Assembly (NCBI GenBank): GCA_040905265.1
Contig: JBBDRW010000177.1
Span: 7,961-71,960, forward strand
From: JBBDRW01 sp040905265
Lineage (GTDB): Bacteria > Bacteroidota > Rhodothermia > Balneolales > Balneolaceae
Length of the DNA: 64,000 nucleotides
Direction: 5' to 3'
Position 1 is the stretch's first letter. Each line of letters begins with the position of its first letter. Under the pieces are notes generated by a model that saw only the letters and a list, made by a program, of their open reading frames with translations, did not search any database and was not told the origin of the DNA. This document shows, one piece after another, positions 26,818 to 35,943 of this stretch. Position numbers and translations under genes: made by a program.

Positions 26818-27858
26818 CTACGTCCTGCACCCGCAGGAGTTCCGTATCATCATCGTGGTGGCAATCTCAATATATTCAATCGGTTCATCTTTATTCTCGA
26901 TCGCCCGGAGAAGTTTCTCGACAGCCCGTTTTCCCACCTCATAAGCGGGCTGCCGAATCGTTGTCAGAGGGCATGTCAGGAGTTCTGCCCGCACATCATC
27001 CGTAAACCCGACAATAGCCATATCTCCGGGCACCGATACACCTGCCTCCTTCATCGCCTCCATTGCACCAAATGCAGCCGGATCGTTAACAGAGGCGATC
27101 GCTTCAGGCCGGTCCCCTTCGGGAAGTTCCAGAATCTTCTTCATCGCCCGGTAGCCACCCTCCTCATTGAACCCGCTCTCTGTAATCCATCTTCGCTCCA
27201 CAGCAATTCCATGTGCCTCCATCGCCTGGCTAAACCCTCTAAACCGCTCCCTGCCGATCGAAACTCTCTCCGGCCCGCTCAGATAACCGATCTTGCTGTA
27301 TCCATGACTGATCAGATGCTCGGTAATGGTGAATGCACTGGCCCGGTCATTTACACTGATACAGCTTGCACCGATATTCTCAATACAGCGGTCAAAAAAG
27401 ACAACCTTCGGCCCATTCCGAATCAACTCTTCATAGAACGTATAATCATCAACTGTCTGGGATGAAGAGATTAAAATACCATCGACCCGTTTGGAGCGAA
27501 GCGTCTGGATCGCTTCCTGCTCCCTGGAGAACTGCTCTGCGGCGTGGGTCAGTATCAGCTGATACTCCGACTTATGCGTTACCTCTTCAATACCCCGGAC
27601 CACTTCCGGAAAAAAGGCGTGTGAAATTTCCGGAATCACCATTCCAATGGTATAGGTACGGTTGGAAACAAGGCTCTTGGCAACATGGTTGGGCGTATAA
27701 CCCATACTCTTGACCTTTTCCATTACCCGTTTACGGGTCTTCTCGCTTACATTTTCATGATTGTTGATCACCCTGGAAACCGTCATGGCAGAAACACCCA
27801 GTTCCTGCGCAATCTGTTTCAACGTTACATTTGATCCCAAAACATTAACTCCATTCAA
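26818..27858 (-). CDS. LacI-family transcriptional regulator
   Basis: Sugar-responsive DNA-binding protein of 346 residues. The N-terminal helix-turn-helix (VTLKQIAQELGVSAMTVSRV, about 11-31) and hinge helix region (YTPNHVAKSLVSNRT) are intact. A periplasmic-binding-protein-like sensor follows: IGMVIPEISHAFFPEVVRGI, VDGILISSSQT, VFFDRCI, GYLSGPERVSIGRERFRGF, SVNDPAAFGAMEAMKEAG and LTTIRQPAYEVG. It is transcribed toward the PL11 gene and divergently from apbE. LacI-type palindromes before the symporter, SusC1, GH30 and SusC2 are plausible targets, and it is the only LacI-family gene in the window. The inducer is unknown; galactose or a galacto-oligosaccharide is a guess. Confidence 0.95.
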   Translation of the reverse strand: MNGVNVLGSNVTLKQIAQELGVSAMTVSRVINNHENVSEKTRKRVMEKVKSMGYTPNHVAKSLVSNRTYTIGMVIPEISHAFFPEVVRGIEEVTHKSEYQLILTHAAEQFSREQEAIQTLRSKRVDGILISSSQTVDDYTFYEELIRNGPKVVFFDRCIENIGASCISVNDRASAFTITEHLISHGYSKIGYLSGPERVSIGRERFRGFSQAMEAHGIAVERRWITESGFNEEGGYRAMKKILELPEGDRPEAIASVNDPAAFGAMEAMKEAGVSVPGDMAIVGFTDDVRAELLTCPLTTIRQPAYEVGKRAVEKLLRAIENKDEPIEYIEIATTMMIRNSCGCRT

Positions 27859-28068
27859 ACTGCGGTTTTCCCACTCAACGGATATAGAGATACAAACATG
27901 CCTCGGATTTGATGTGGGATTCTGCCGCCACCGGCAGATAACAAAGCCTCCTCCTGCTCCACCTGAAGAAACAGAATTCTGAGTAAAATATCAGTAAATT
28001 ACAGGTAAATAGTTGGTCAATCACAGAAAATATAGACTAGTCCGAATAAAACGCAGATTATAGTTTCA

Positions 28069-29145
28069 ATGCCACACAAAGAGAGGTACTCCCTTTTGAC
28101 CCTTCTCACTCTTCTCACAGGATTTATGATCCTCTCCTGTTCCGGGGAGCGTGAACCGAATTCGAGTCGTGAGGTGGCCCATAATGATACGGAATTAAAC
28201 CGGTATCAGTTCGAATCTCCACATATGGGCACCCTCTTCCGGATTACACTCTATGCAGCGAACGACTCTATCGCTGAGAGAGCATCAGAAGCTGCATTTA
28301 TCCGAATTGAAGAGCTCAACGGAATCATGAGTGACTACCTGGAGGATAGTGAACTGAACCAGGTTTCCGCCGCATCCGGCAGCGATGAATGGCAACAGGT
28401 AAGTCAGGATCTCTTTGAGGTGTTTCAACACTCTCTGGAGGTCTCCGAAATAAGCGACGGCGCATTCGATATAACAGTAGGCCCCTATGTCCGGATATGG
28501 AGAGAGATTCGAAACAACCCGACTCCCAGGCTCCCGACTGAGGAGGAGCGAACCGCTCTGGCGGGCCGGGTCGGGTACCAAAATCTTCTTCTCAACCGGG
28601 AGTCCGGTTCCGTGCTGCTCTCTGAACCACAGATGCAGCTCGATCTTGGAGGCATCGCCAAGGGGTATGCCACACAAGAAGCTCTCTCCGTTTTGAACAG
28701 CTATGGAATCTCCTCTGCACTGATTGACGGAGGAGGGGATATCACACTTGGAGATCCGCCCGCCGGGAGAGAGTACTGGAGTATCGCTGTTCCGGCAGCA
28801 GGAGAGGAGGGTACTACCGGATACCTTGAGCTCTTTCTTGCAAACCGCACAGTCGCAACGTCCGGGGATTTATACCAGTTTGTAGAGATAGACGGCATAC
28901 GATACTCTCATATCATCGACCCCAGAACCGGGCTTGGCGTGAGAGAGCAACGCCTGGTAACCGTTATCGCAGATGAGGGCATGGATGCGGACGGCTATGC
29001 CTCCGCTCTCAGTGTTCTCGGCCCGGAGCAGGGGATTTCTCTGATTGAAGAGCTGGAGGGCATGGAAGCCCGCATCGAGTTCCACCGAAACGAGACGATC
29101 CGGTCTCTGGAGTCGGAGGGGTTCAGCAGGTACCGGAGTGAATAA
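28069..29145 (+). CDS. apbE: FAD:protein FMN transferase (ApbE family), lipoprotein
   Basis: Attaches FMN covalently to Thr/Ser of exported flavoproteins, using FAD and magnesium. The signal carries the lipobox MILSCSGE. Family motifs are the early HMGTLFRITLYA, YLEDSELNQVS, LDLGGIAKGYATQEAL, DGGGDITLGD, TSGDLYQF, SHIIDPRTGL and DADGYASALSVLG, the last providing metal-binding Asp. The length of 358 residues is normal. No NqrB/C or RnfG target is in the window, so its substrate protein must be elsewhere or among exported flavoproteins not yet recognised. It is divergent from the lacI-family gene (about 210 bp). Confidence 0.93.
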   Translation: MPHKERYSLLTLLTLLTGFMILSCSGEREPNSSREVAHNDTELNRYQFESPHMGTLFRITLYAANDSIAERASEAAFIRIEELNGIMSDYLEDSELNQVSAASGSDEWQQVSQDLFEVFQHSLEVSEISDGAFDITVGPYVRIWREIRNNPTPRLPTEEERTALAGRVGYQNLLLNRESGSVLLSEPQMQLDLGGIAKGYATQEALSVLNSYGISSALIDGGGDITLGDPPAGREYWSIAVPAAGEEGTTGYLELFLANRTVATSGDLYQFVEIDGIRYSHIIDPRTGLGVREQRLVTVIADEGMDADGYASALSVLGPEQGISLIEELEGMEARIEFHRNETIRSLESEGFSRYRSE

Positions 29146-29200
29146 AGACTTCATCACAAATTCCCGGCGAAGCCAACCCGCGGTGATACCGTCCGGATAC

Positions 29201-32200
29201 TCATTCATACCGGACCGTAATCTCACCAGACACTCCCTCCACATCATGCCGGGCCACCGTGCCGTCAAACCAGGTCACTTCGACAGCAGCAATCTCACCG
29301 GCGGAACCCATCACCTGAATCCTGCTGTTTTGTGAAAGATAACCGGAACCGGCCTGGATATCTCTTCTCGGCCCCAAACTGCCGTCCCGATAGGCCAGCC
29401 GGATCGATGAACCGATCGCATCCCGGTTGCTCTCCGGCCCTTCCAGCCGGACACGTAATCCCGGCCGCTCCGTCCGGTTCAAAAGAAGAACAGTATCACC
29501 CCGGTTTTGCGTCACGGCGAGATCCGTTCGTCCATCCCGGTTCAGATCACCAGCGGCAGCCCCACGCTGCTCTCCGTAGATCCGTATACCACTCTCACCG
29601 CCGGAAAGCGGTGTGAAGTTTCCGTCTCCGTCTCCCCTCAGTACCAGCCCGCGGCCGGCATCAAGCCGGGGGATATGATCCGGAAATGCAAAAAAGTTTT
29701 GTGCGATAAAGAGGTCTTCATTCCCGTCATTGTCAAAATCAGCGACAGTAACAGAGTGGCCGGAACTGAACTGTACATCCGGAGGAAGCGGCCTCGCTTC
29801 AAACCCGCTTCCCATGTTAAGAAACAGCATCGACTCCAGCGTATTGATCTCACGGTAGGGAACTTCTTCCATGTTCATGTTAAAAATCTGATCCAGTGTA
29901 GAGGCCGCAAACTCCTCATGAGTCCGTACATTTTGTAATATGGTTGGTATCGACTCAAAATCGTGCAGTTTTCTCCGGGGCACATATCCGTCCGTCTCTT
30001 CATCATAGTAGGAGTCAACGATATTCATTCTGCCGTCCCAGTTCAGATCCCCGTAGTACAATCGCAGCGGCCGCCCGTTCCGGATTTGATAAGGGGAGTT
30101 GAGGCCAATGTTAGTGGCAACGATATCAGGCAGGCCATCGTTGTTAAAATCTCCCGTAGCGATTCCGTTCCACCACCCGTCGTAGGCGTCAAGCCCCCAC
30201 TCTTCGGTCACCTCCTGAAACCTTCCATTCACATTCTCAAACAGCCGCAGTGAACCCCACTCGGTACTCACAAGCAAATCCTGGCTTCCGTTCCCTGTCA
30301 AATCGCTGAACAGGGCTCCGGTTACCAGCCCAAGGCCTCTGAAAAGCTCTGAATTCGGATTATCCTGCAGAAACTCCTCCCCGTTGTTTCGAAAGATGCG
30401 TGAATCGGCACTCTCCGGATAGCGGCCCGGCAGAAACCGGCCACCGACGAAGAGATCCAGATACCCGTTCCCGCTGATATCCGCCGCTGCCAGCGGCCCG
30501 GTTGTAGAGAGGACGCCTGGTATCTCTTCCAAAACTTCCCCGCCCTCCGGGCCGATGGAATAGATCCAGGCCGACGGTACAGCCGGGTCTCCCTGTTCAT
30601 AATTGGCGCTGCCGGCAGCCAGCCGGGTTCTGTCCCCTTCTCTCCACCCGATGAGTGAGGTCTGATCCCCCGGTACCCGGTCGGTAACCGGCTCAAGCAG
30701 GAGAGGCTCCGGCCCGTTCTCTTCACTCATCCGGAACAGGGCGGTTTTCCCTTCACGGCTGCTCCCAGTCAATAGCTCCTCCACTCCGTCCCCGGTTACG
30801 TCGATCCATGAGATTCCGGGCCCGAGACGGCTCAGCCTCAGGGGCAACAGCGGGGAATATCGAAAATCGTCGTATTCATTCTCTGAATGGGTATGGGCCA
30901 GTTCCTGTGTCCTATCTTCAAACAGTGGAACAGGCGGTTCAGTGAGCGAAGCCTCCTCACTCTCCAGAGCACCGTTCTCATTAATTTCATAGATACGGTT
31001 CGCCTGAACATCGGAAATCCGGCTTACGCTGCCTCCCGGCCACCGTACAGTAATCGTATACTCCTCACCGGTACCATCGGCTGCAAATACTGCCATTGGC
31101 TGCGGCCCCGAGAGATAACTCCCGCCGGCAAACAGCTCTTTGGTTTGAGATACAGGCCCACCTTCCAGCTCAATCTTTGCCCCGATACCGGAACGGTTTG
31201 GCGGATTCCCCTGTAACCGGACTGCAATTCTCGACTTGTTGGTCCGGTTTTCATAGAGTAAAACTTCATCGTCCATCCGGTTGATGACCAGATCCAGGGC
31301 TCCGTCATTATTCAGATCTCCGAGTGCCATACCCAGAGAGATATCTTCCGGTTCAAAGCCCCACTCACTGCTCACATCCGTAAACGTCAGGTCTCCGTTA
31401 TTCTGAAAGATCTTGTTCTGTTGCCGAAGCGGGGGGTACTGCCGGATATCTGCGCTGCCCTGGCTCATCCCCTGATCAAACTCCTGTAACGCCACCTGTG
31501 TATCCATATCCTGATAGTCGTAGGAATAGCCGGTAGCGATCACCAGATCCTCATACCCATCCAGATCTATATCCATAAAATAGGTCGCCCAGGACCAGCC
31601 GCTCGCCTCCAGGCCGCTATACCAGGCGATCTGTGCAAAGGTTTGATCCCCGCGGTTCAGGTAGAGAGAGTTGCGGTGGTGGTGCGTCCGACCCTCATAC
31701 TCAGCCAGATGTTCCGAAAGCTGCCGAAGTTTCACGCTATGTGCCTGGCTCAGCATCTCTGTTACCGCAAGATCAAGATGGCCGTCCCTGTCTATGTCCG
31801 AGAAATCAACCCCCATTGAAGAGAAGCTCTGGTTGCGGACAGCTTTCGGACTTATCTCACGGAATGTTCCATCCCCCTGGTTGATCCAGAACCGGTCCGG
31901 AGTCCAGAAATCATTCGCCACATAGAGATCGGGGTGCCCGTTCCCGGTCACATCACGGAAGCTGGCAGTCAGGCCCCAATCTGCCGGCAGGCCGGCCGGT
32001 TCCCCTTCATTGGTATAGAAATATTCATACGGATCTGCCCGCTCGAACCGACCCTCTCCCAGGTTGATATAGAGCTCGTCCGGCTGGCCAATTTCGTTTC
32101 GAAAGGGCCCCTCTTCGGTCTCAACGATTGTAAAGTAGTTATCAAACGGTGGAAGAACTCTCGGCTGGCCATCCACGACCTCCAGCGTATTGTCCACGGA

Positions 32201-32887
32201 AAGCTCATTCGGCCCGTAGAGGTCGCGTACCGTTACTTTCTTGTAGTTGGTAATGTAGAGGTCCAGATACCCGTCACTGTTAATGTCGGCAAGAGCCATG
32301 CTGGTGGCCCCTTCACTCGCTCCCAATCCACTCTCTTCACTCCTGCTAAACGTTCCATCACCGTGGTTCAGATAGAGGGCATTCTCTTCCAGAAGTGATG
32401 TGATTAGCAGATCCGGAAACCCGTTTCCGGTCACATCGGCAAAGACAACGCCGGTCGAACTGTACCCTTCATGGGCAACGCCCGCCTTTTCAGAAACTTC
32501 TTCAAACCGAAAACCACCCAGATTCCTGTAGAGGCGGTTCGGCCCGTTCAGGCTTCCAAAATAGATATCAGCCAGCCCGTCACCGTCATAATCGGCAATC
32601 GTAACCCCCGACCCGTTCAGGTAGTTCCGATTTGTGTCGATCAGCTCCTGGGGTACATCATTTCCGAAATCGATACCCGATCTGCCTGATGAGACAAGCC
32701 TGAATCCGTCTGAACCGAAAAATCCAGTCGAGAGCTCCGCCCACCTGTAGCCGTTAGCCTCTTCCCACTCCAGTTCCGGTTGGCTCGTACAGGCTGTTGC
32801 AAGAATGAGGAGGGCCGGCAGCAGAGCCAGAACCATCATGCATCTGCAGGGCCGCCCGAATATCGAACCGTGTAATTTGAAATTCAT
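29201..32887 (-). CDS. Giant CRTAC1-family FG-GAP/VCBS lipoprotein with two propellers and ASPIC/UnbV domains
   Basis: Surface lipoprotein of about 1,228 residues; role unknown. The ATG at 32887 gives MNFKLHGSIF and the lipobox LATACTSQ. Two FG-GAP halves are visible, each with many DxDxDGxxD loops (for example DYDGDGLADIYFG, DINSDGYLDLYIT, DIDRDGHLDLAVT, then DFNNDGLPDIVAT, DFDNDGNEDLFIA, DLNRDGRTDLAVT). Each half ends in an ASPIC/UnbV domain (NRSGIGAKIELE with FAGGSYLSGPQP; NRDAIGSSIRLA with QAGSGYLSQNSR), so the gene looks like an internal duplication. It ends the SusC2-SusD2-SUMF1-Gfo/Idh series, though a terminator lies before it. Proteins of this size are common partners of SusCD pairs in this phylum. 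Confidence 0.88.
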   Translation of the reverse strand: MNFKLHGSIFGRPCRCMMVLALLPALLILATACTSQPELEWEEANGYRWAELSTGFFGSDGFRLVSSGRSGIDFGNDVPQELIDTNRNYLNGSGVTIADYDGDGLADIYFGSLNGPNRLYRNLGGFRFEEVSEKAGVAHEGYSSTGVVFADVTGNGFPDLLITSLLEENALYLNHGDGTFSRSEESGLGASEGATSMALADINSDGYLDLYITNYKKVTVRDLYGPNELSVDNTLEVVDGQPRVLPPFDNYFTIVETEEGPFRNEIGQPDELYINLGEGRFERADPYEYFYTNEGEPAGLPADWGLTASFRDVTGNGHPDLYVANDFWTPDRFWINQGDGTFREISPKAVRNQSFSSMGVDFSDIDRDGHLDLAVTEMLSQAHSVKLRQLSEHLAEYEGRTHHHRNSLYLNRGDQTFAQIAWYSGLEASGWSWATYFMDIDLDGYEDLVIATGYSYDYQDMDTQVALQEFDQGMSQGSADIRQYPPLRQQNKIFQNNGDLTFTDVSSEWGFEPEDISLGMALGDLNNDGALDLVINRMDDEVLLYENRTNKSRIAVRLQGNPPNRSGIGAKIELEGGPVSQTKELFAGGSYLSGPQPMAVFAADGTGEEYTITVRWPGGSVSRISDVQANRIYEINENGALESEEASLTEPPVPLFEDRTQELAHTHSENEYDDFRYSPLLPLRLSRLGPGISWIDVTGDGVEELLTGSSREGKTALFRMSEENGPEPLLLEPVTDRVPGDQTSLIGWREGDRTRLAAGSANYEQGDPAVPSAWIYSIGPEGGEVLEEIPGVLSTTGPLAAADISGNGYLDLFVGGRFLPGRYPESADSRIFRNNGEEFLQDNPNSELFRGLGLVTGALFSDLTGNGSQDLLVSTEWGSLRLFENVNGRFQEVTEEWGLDAYDGWWNGIATGDFNNDGLPDIVATNIGLNSPYQIRNGRPLRLYYGDLNWDGRMNIVDSYYDEETDGYVPRRKLHDFESIPTILQNVRTHEEFAASTLDQIFNMNMEEVPYREINTLESMLFLNMGSGFEARPLPPDVQFSSGHSVTVADFDNDGNEDLFIAQNFFAFPDHIPRLDAGRGLVLRGDGDGNFTPLSGGESGIRIYGEQRGAAAGDLNRDGRTDLAVTQNRGDTVLLLNRTERPGLRVRLEGPESNRDAIGSSIRLAYRDGSLGPRRDIQAGSGYLSQNSRIQVMGSAGEIAAVEVTWFDGTVARHDVEGVSGEITVRYE

Positions 32888-32997
32888 GGAGTTGTAATAT
32901 AGGAAATCCATACGTTAGAATGGGAACCGGCACTCCAGGATGTTTGAGAGGCGTCCCACTTTCAGTCTGATTTTCAGGATTCGTTTACTCCCGAACA

Positions 32998-33042
32998 AAA
33001 AAAATTCACCGGGTGGCACAGAGCCTCCCGGTGAATCTTTTT
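32998..33042 (-). terminator. Hairpin terminator after the Gfo/Idh gene
   Basis: AAAAAAATTCACCGGGTGG pairs with CCTCCCGGTGAATCTTTTT (33024-33042) with two mismatches, giving a GC-rich stem flanked by A and T runs. It separates the Gfo/Idh gene from the giant CRTAC1 gene. Confidence 0.82.
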
Positions 33043-33074
33043 ACATTTTGAATGGATCTTCAATAGGCGATTGC

Positions 33075-34409
33075 CTATGTATAAGATGTTTCACCTGGTA
33101 TTGCAACCGGATAGTTTCCATCACTGTCCGGCATAACCGGCGGATTCACATCCCAGCTCAGGTAATCCGGAACCAGTTTCAGATCGGAGGCAAGCGCCTC
33201 TTCCATCGTGATCATCTGACCGCTGTAGGTCGCCATACGGCCAAGGATAGCAGTCATGGTACTCATCGCACCATTCTCTGTATCATTCAGTCTGTATTCG
33301 CCATTTCGGACAGCGGCAAACAACTCATCATGTTCAACCTGATAGGGATTGCGGTCTCCGTCATCATTATGCTGATAAATGAGACGGCCACTATAGGTCT
33401 CCATACGGCCGCTTCCCATATTCACACGACCTGCCGTTCCCTGAAGTGTTTCATCGACTCGACCCCAGGTACCCGGCTGGTGACGACACTGGCTGGAAAT
33501 AACCGCGCCTCCGGGATAGGTAAACTCGACAAAGTGGTGGTCGAAGATTTCCCCGTGATCCTGGCCTTTCCGTACTTCACGGCCGCCCATACCTTGTGCT
33601 GTTTCGGGATATTCGCCGATAAACCAGTTGGCCACATCTATGTTGTGGATGTGCTGCTCGAGAATATGGTCGCCGCAGAGCCATGTGAAGTAGTACCAGT
33701 TTCTCATCTGATACTCCATCTCGGACTGGCCTGCCTCCCGCTCGCGCACCCAGACGCCGCCGCTGTTCCAGTAGACCTGGCCGGAGACGATCTGGCCGAT
33801 CGAGTTGTACTGTGTTCGGTTGTGCAGCTCGCGATATTGATTCTGATAGTGGCGCTGCAGGCCGACTACGACATTTAACTGTTTCTCTTCCGCCATTCGT
33901 GCTGTTTCAAGAACCGATTTTACACCGGCTACATCCGTTGCCAGCGGTTTCTCGGCAAACACATGCTTGTTCTGCTCAATCGCATATCGCAGATGTTGCG
34001 GACGGAATCCGGGCGGTGTCGCCAGAATAACAACGTCTGCAAGATCAATGGCATGACGGTAGGCATCAAACCCGACAAACCGGTTCTCTTCGGGTACATC
34101 CATCTGATCGGTATCTCCGAACTGATTCTGAAGACGCTCGAAGCTGTTCTGAAGCCGGTCCTCAAATGCATCCGCCATCGCTACAAGCTGTACATCCTCG
34201 CCGGCGCGAAGTGCCTGGGCTGCAGCCCCTGAGCCACGGCCGCCACAACCGACCACACAAATTTTGATTTTGTCCTGGCCCGCTGCGTAAGCGCTTGCAC
34301 CGACCGGAAGTGAACCGAGTAAGAGGCCGCCGCCGGCAGCCATTGATGCGTTCTTAAAGAAATCACGTCTGCTGATTCCTTTCTTAGAGAGTTTGTCTTT
34401 GTTTGACAT
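33075..34409 (-). CDS. Tat-exported Gfo/Idh/MocA-family oxidoreductase
   Basis: NAD(P)-dependent sugar oxidoreductase of 444 residues, probably folded with its cofactor and exported by Tat. The leader has KGISRRDFFKNASM and a hydrophobic stretch up to ASAYAAG. The Rossmann motif is IKICVVGCGGRGSGAA. The family catalytic region is FAEKPLATDVAGVKSV (the EKP motif). GLQRHYQNQYRELHNR and GDHILEQHIHNIDVANWFIG hold the substrate-site Lys/His/Asp positions. Exported members include GH109-like and 3-keto-sugar-forming enzymes; the latter pair with ThuA. It follows the SUMF1-like gene by 189 bp and is closed by a terminator. The specific substrate cannot be read from sequence. Confidence 0.9.
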   Translation of the reverse strand: MSNKDKLSKKGISRRDFFKNASMAAGGGLLLGSLPVGASAYAAGQDKIKICVVGCGGRGSGAAAQALRAGEDVQLVAMADAFEDRLQNSFERLQNQFGDTDQMDVPEENRFVGFDAYRHAIDLADVVILATPPGFRPQHLRYAIEQNKHVFAEKPLATDVAGVKSVLETARMAEEKQLNVVVGLQRHYQNQYRELHNRTQYNSIGQIVSGQVYWNSGGVWVREREAGQSEMEYQMRNWYYFTWLCGDHILEQHIHNIDVANWFIGEYPETAQGMGGREVRKGQDHGEIFDHHFVEFTYPGGAVISSQCRHQPGTWGRVDETLQGTAGRVNMGSGRMETYSGRLIYQHNDDGDRNPYQVEHDELFAAVRNGEYRLNDTENGAMSTMTAILGRMATYSGQMITMEEALASDLKLVPDYLSWDVNPPVMPDSDGNYPVAIPGETSYT

Positions 34410-34598
34410 AGTATCTACCCGTTATTTATCGTTAAAAATGTACCTTCCGTTCTATCTGTGGTTTTCCTGAATATTGATTTCAGAAAATCCTGCACTGAAC
34501 CTTCAAACTGCTGCTAACCAGCCTGACGGTATCCTTGTTGCTATTGATTTTCCTGGGAAAACCAAATTCCATTCTTGAGGTTTTAAAGAACCTCCAAT

Positions 34599-35591
34599 CT
34601 ATAAATCTTCCATCGCTTCAATCCAGTACTGCTCAATCTCTTCCTCAGAGGGGGTCACCCGCGGCCGTACCACCCGGAATCCGATATATGGAACACTGGT
34701 ATGCCACCACAGACTTTTCGGGAATTGGGGATCCAGCATTTTCCAGTTGGCATTGGACCCTCTCCGGTTTGCACAGTGAACCTCTTCTGGGCTGTCCCTG
34801 TAGGAACCTCCCCGCACTGCACGGGGATAGAGAACATCCGGCCGAAACCAGGGGTTATCTGCAATATCTCCTTCAAGCCGGTCCAGATAGTCCTCATAAT
34901 ATTTATCCATTGTCCACTCGGCAACATTGCCCATCATATCATGGAGGCCGAAAGCGTTGGGCTCCCTGGTTCCAACCCGATTGTAGGTACCGCTGCTGTT
35001 CTCCTCATGCCACTCATATTGATCGAGATCACTGCTATCACCTGTATGGGTTACTGTTTCGGAACCGGCACGGCAGGCGTACTCCCACTCCGCTTCCGTT
35101 GGCAGCCGGTAGAAATTTCCGGTCTTTGCCGTCAGCCACTTGGCAAAATTAAGAGCTGCATAGTGAGTCATGCTGATTGCCGGATATCCATCCGTTCCCA
35201 TACCAAAACTCATCTCCACATAGGGCGGGGTCGGGATCGAGATAGCATCCACACCAATCTGAACCGCGCCATCAGGGTTAGGAACATCATCGGCCAACTC
35301 ATCCATCGCCTGTCGTGAAAAGAGTTCGTATTGCTGCCAGGTCACTTCATACTTTGCCATCCAGAAGTCATCGACCCGGACATCCCGCTGTTTCACATCG
35401 GGATCACCCATCTGAAATACTCCCCCCGGAACCGGTTCCAGCTCTATCTGCTCTTCACTTCCGGAAATCTGTTCTGAATAGGAGTCAAATTCTGAATCCT
35501 GCCGTTCTGCATCTGCTGATATTTCGCTGCTGCTGATTGCAAATACCAGGATCAATAGAAATAAGGTGCCCTTCATGTTGCTTCTGTTCAA
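34599..35591 (-). CDS. SUMF1/formylglycine-generating-enzyme-like exported protein
   Basis: Protein of 330 residues with an N-terminal signal peptide and one FGE-sulfatase domain. Family motifs: VPGGVFQMGDPD, FWMAKYEVTWQQYELF, YPAISMTHYAALNFAKWL, YRLPTEAEWEYACRAG, FGLHDMMGNVAEWTMD, AVRGGSYRDSP and the terminal PYIGFRVVRP. True formylglycine-generating enzymes use a pair of Cys near the C terminus. I do not see that pair here, and no sulfatase gene is in the window, so a structural or binding role (as in GldJ/GldK-type relatives) is more likely. It lies between SusD2 and the Gfo/Idh gene on the same strand. Confidence 0.85.
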   Translation of the reverse strand: MNRSNMKGTLFLLILVFAISSSEISADAERQDSEFDSYSEQISGSEEQIELEPVPGGVFQMGDPDVKQRDVRVDDFWMAKYEVTWQQYELFSRQAMDELADDVPNPDGAVQIGVDAISIPTPPYVEMSFGMGTDGYPAISMTHYAALNFAKWLTAKTGNFYRLPTEAEWEYACRAGSETVTHTGDSSDLDQYEWHEENSSGTYNRVGTREPNAFGLHDMMGNVAEWTMDKYYEDYLDRLEGDIADNPWFRPDVLYPRAVRGGSYRDSPEEVHCANRRGSNANWKMLDPQFPKSLWWHTSVPYIGFRVVRPRVTPSEEEIEQYWIEAMEDL

Positions 35592-35943
35592 ACTTAAAAT
35601 TCATCAAATTGTGCAATAACCGCTTGAATCACCTCATGTAGATAATGCAGGCGCCGTGCTGCGATAAGGAACAGGATGGCTGTACATCCACTGCCCGGCT
35701 GTCATGCCAGACTCTGCCCCCTTCCCGGCAGTACCTTCTGAAACGTATATCAGCTACCCAACACTCATACACGTTTCACAAGGTACTCCCACTTATAAGT
35801 ACGCTATTTTAAAGTAACCGAATTGAAAAAGATTATAAAAAAAAACAAACTGCCGCCCCGGTACGGGCAGCAGTCTGTTTTCGATTTGATTTCAACTCAG
35901 GACAGATCGTATGTCCTGAGATCCAGGAATCGATGCCTTGATC
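35592..35943. other. 352-bp intergenic region after susD2
   Basis: No gene is visible. The only clear signal is the terminator at 35843-35880. The remainder, from about 35592 to 35815, must hold the promoter of the SUMF1-like gene if that gene is not read through from SusD2. No LacI-type operator was found in it. Confidence 0.45.
35843..35880 (-). terminator. Hairpin terminator after susD2
   Basis: On the minus strand AAACAGACTGCTGCCC pairs with GGGCGGCAGTTTGTTT using two G-U pairs and is followed by a run of T. It lies 63 bp after the SusD2 stop. Confidence 0.82.

Noticed and set aside
32940..33878. Plus-strand open frame of 312 codons opposite the Gfo/Idh gene
   Set aside because: It overlaps the terminator and runs antisense to a gene with a Tat leader and Rossmann motif, so it is a shadow frame.
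34599..35591. Active formylglycine-generating enzyme activating a sulfatase
   Set aside because: The fold is right, but I do not see the C-terminal catalytic cysteine pair, and no sulfatase is encoded in the window.
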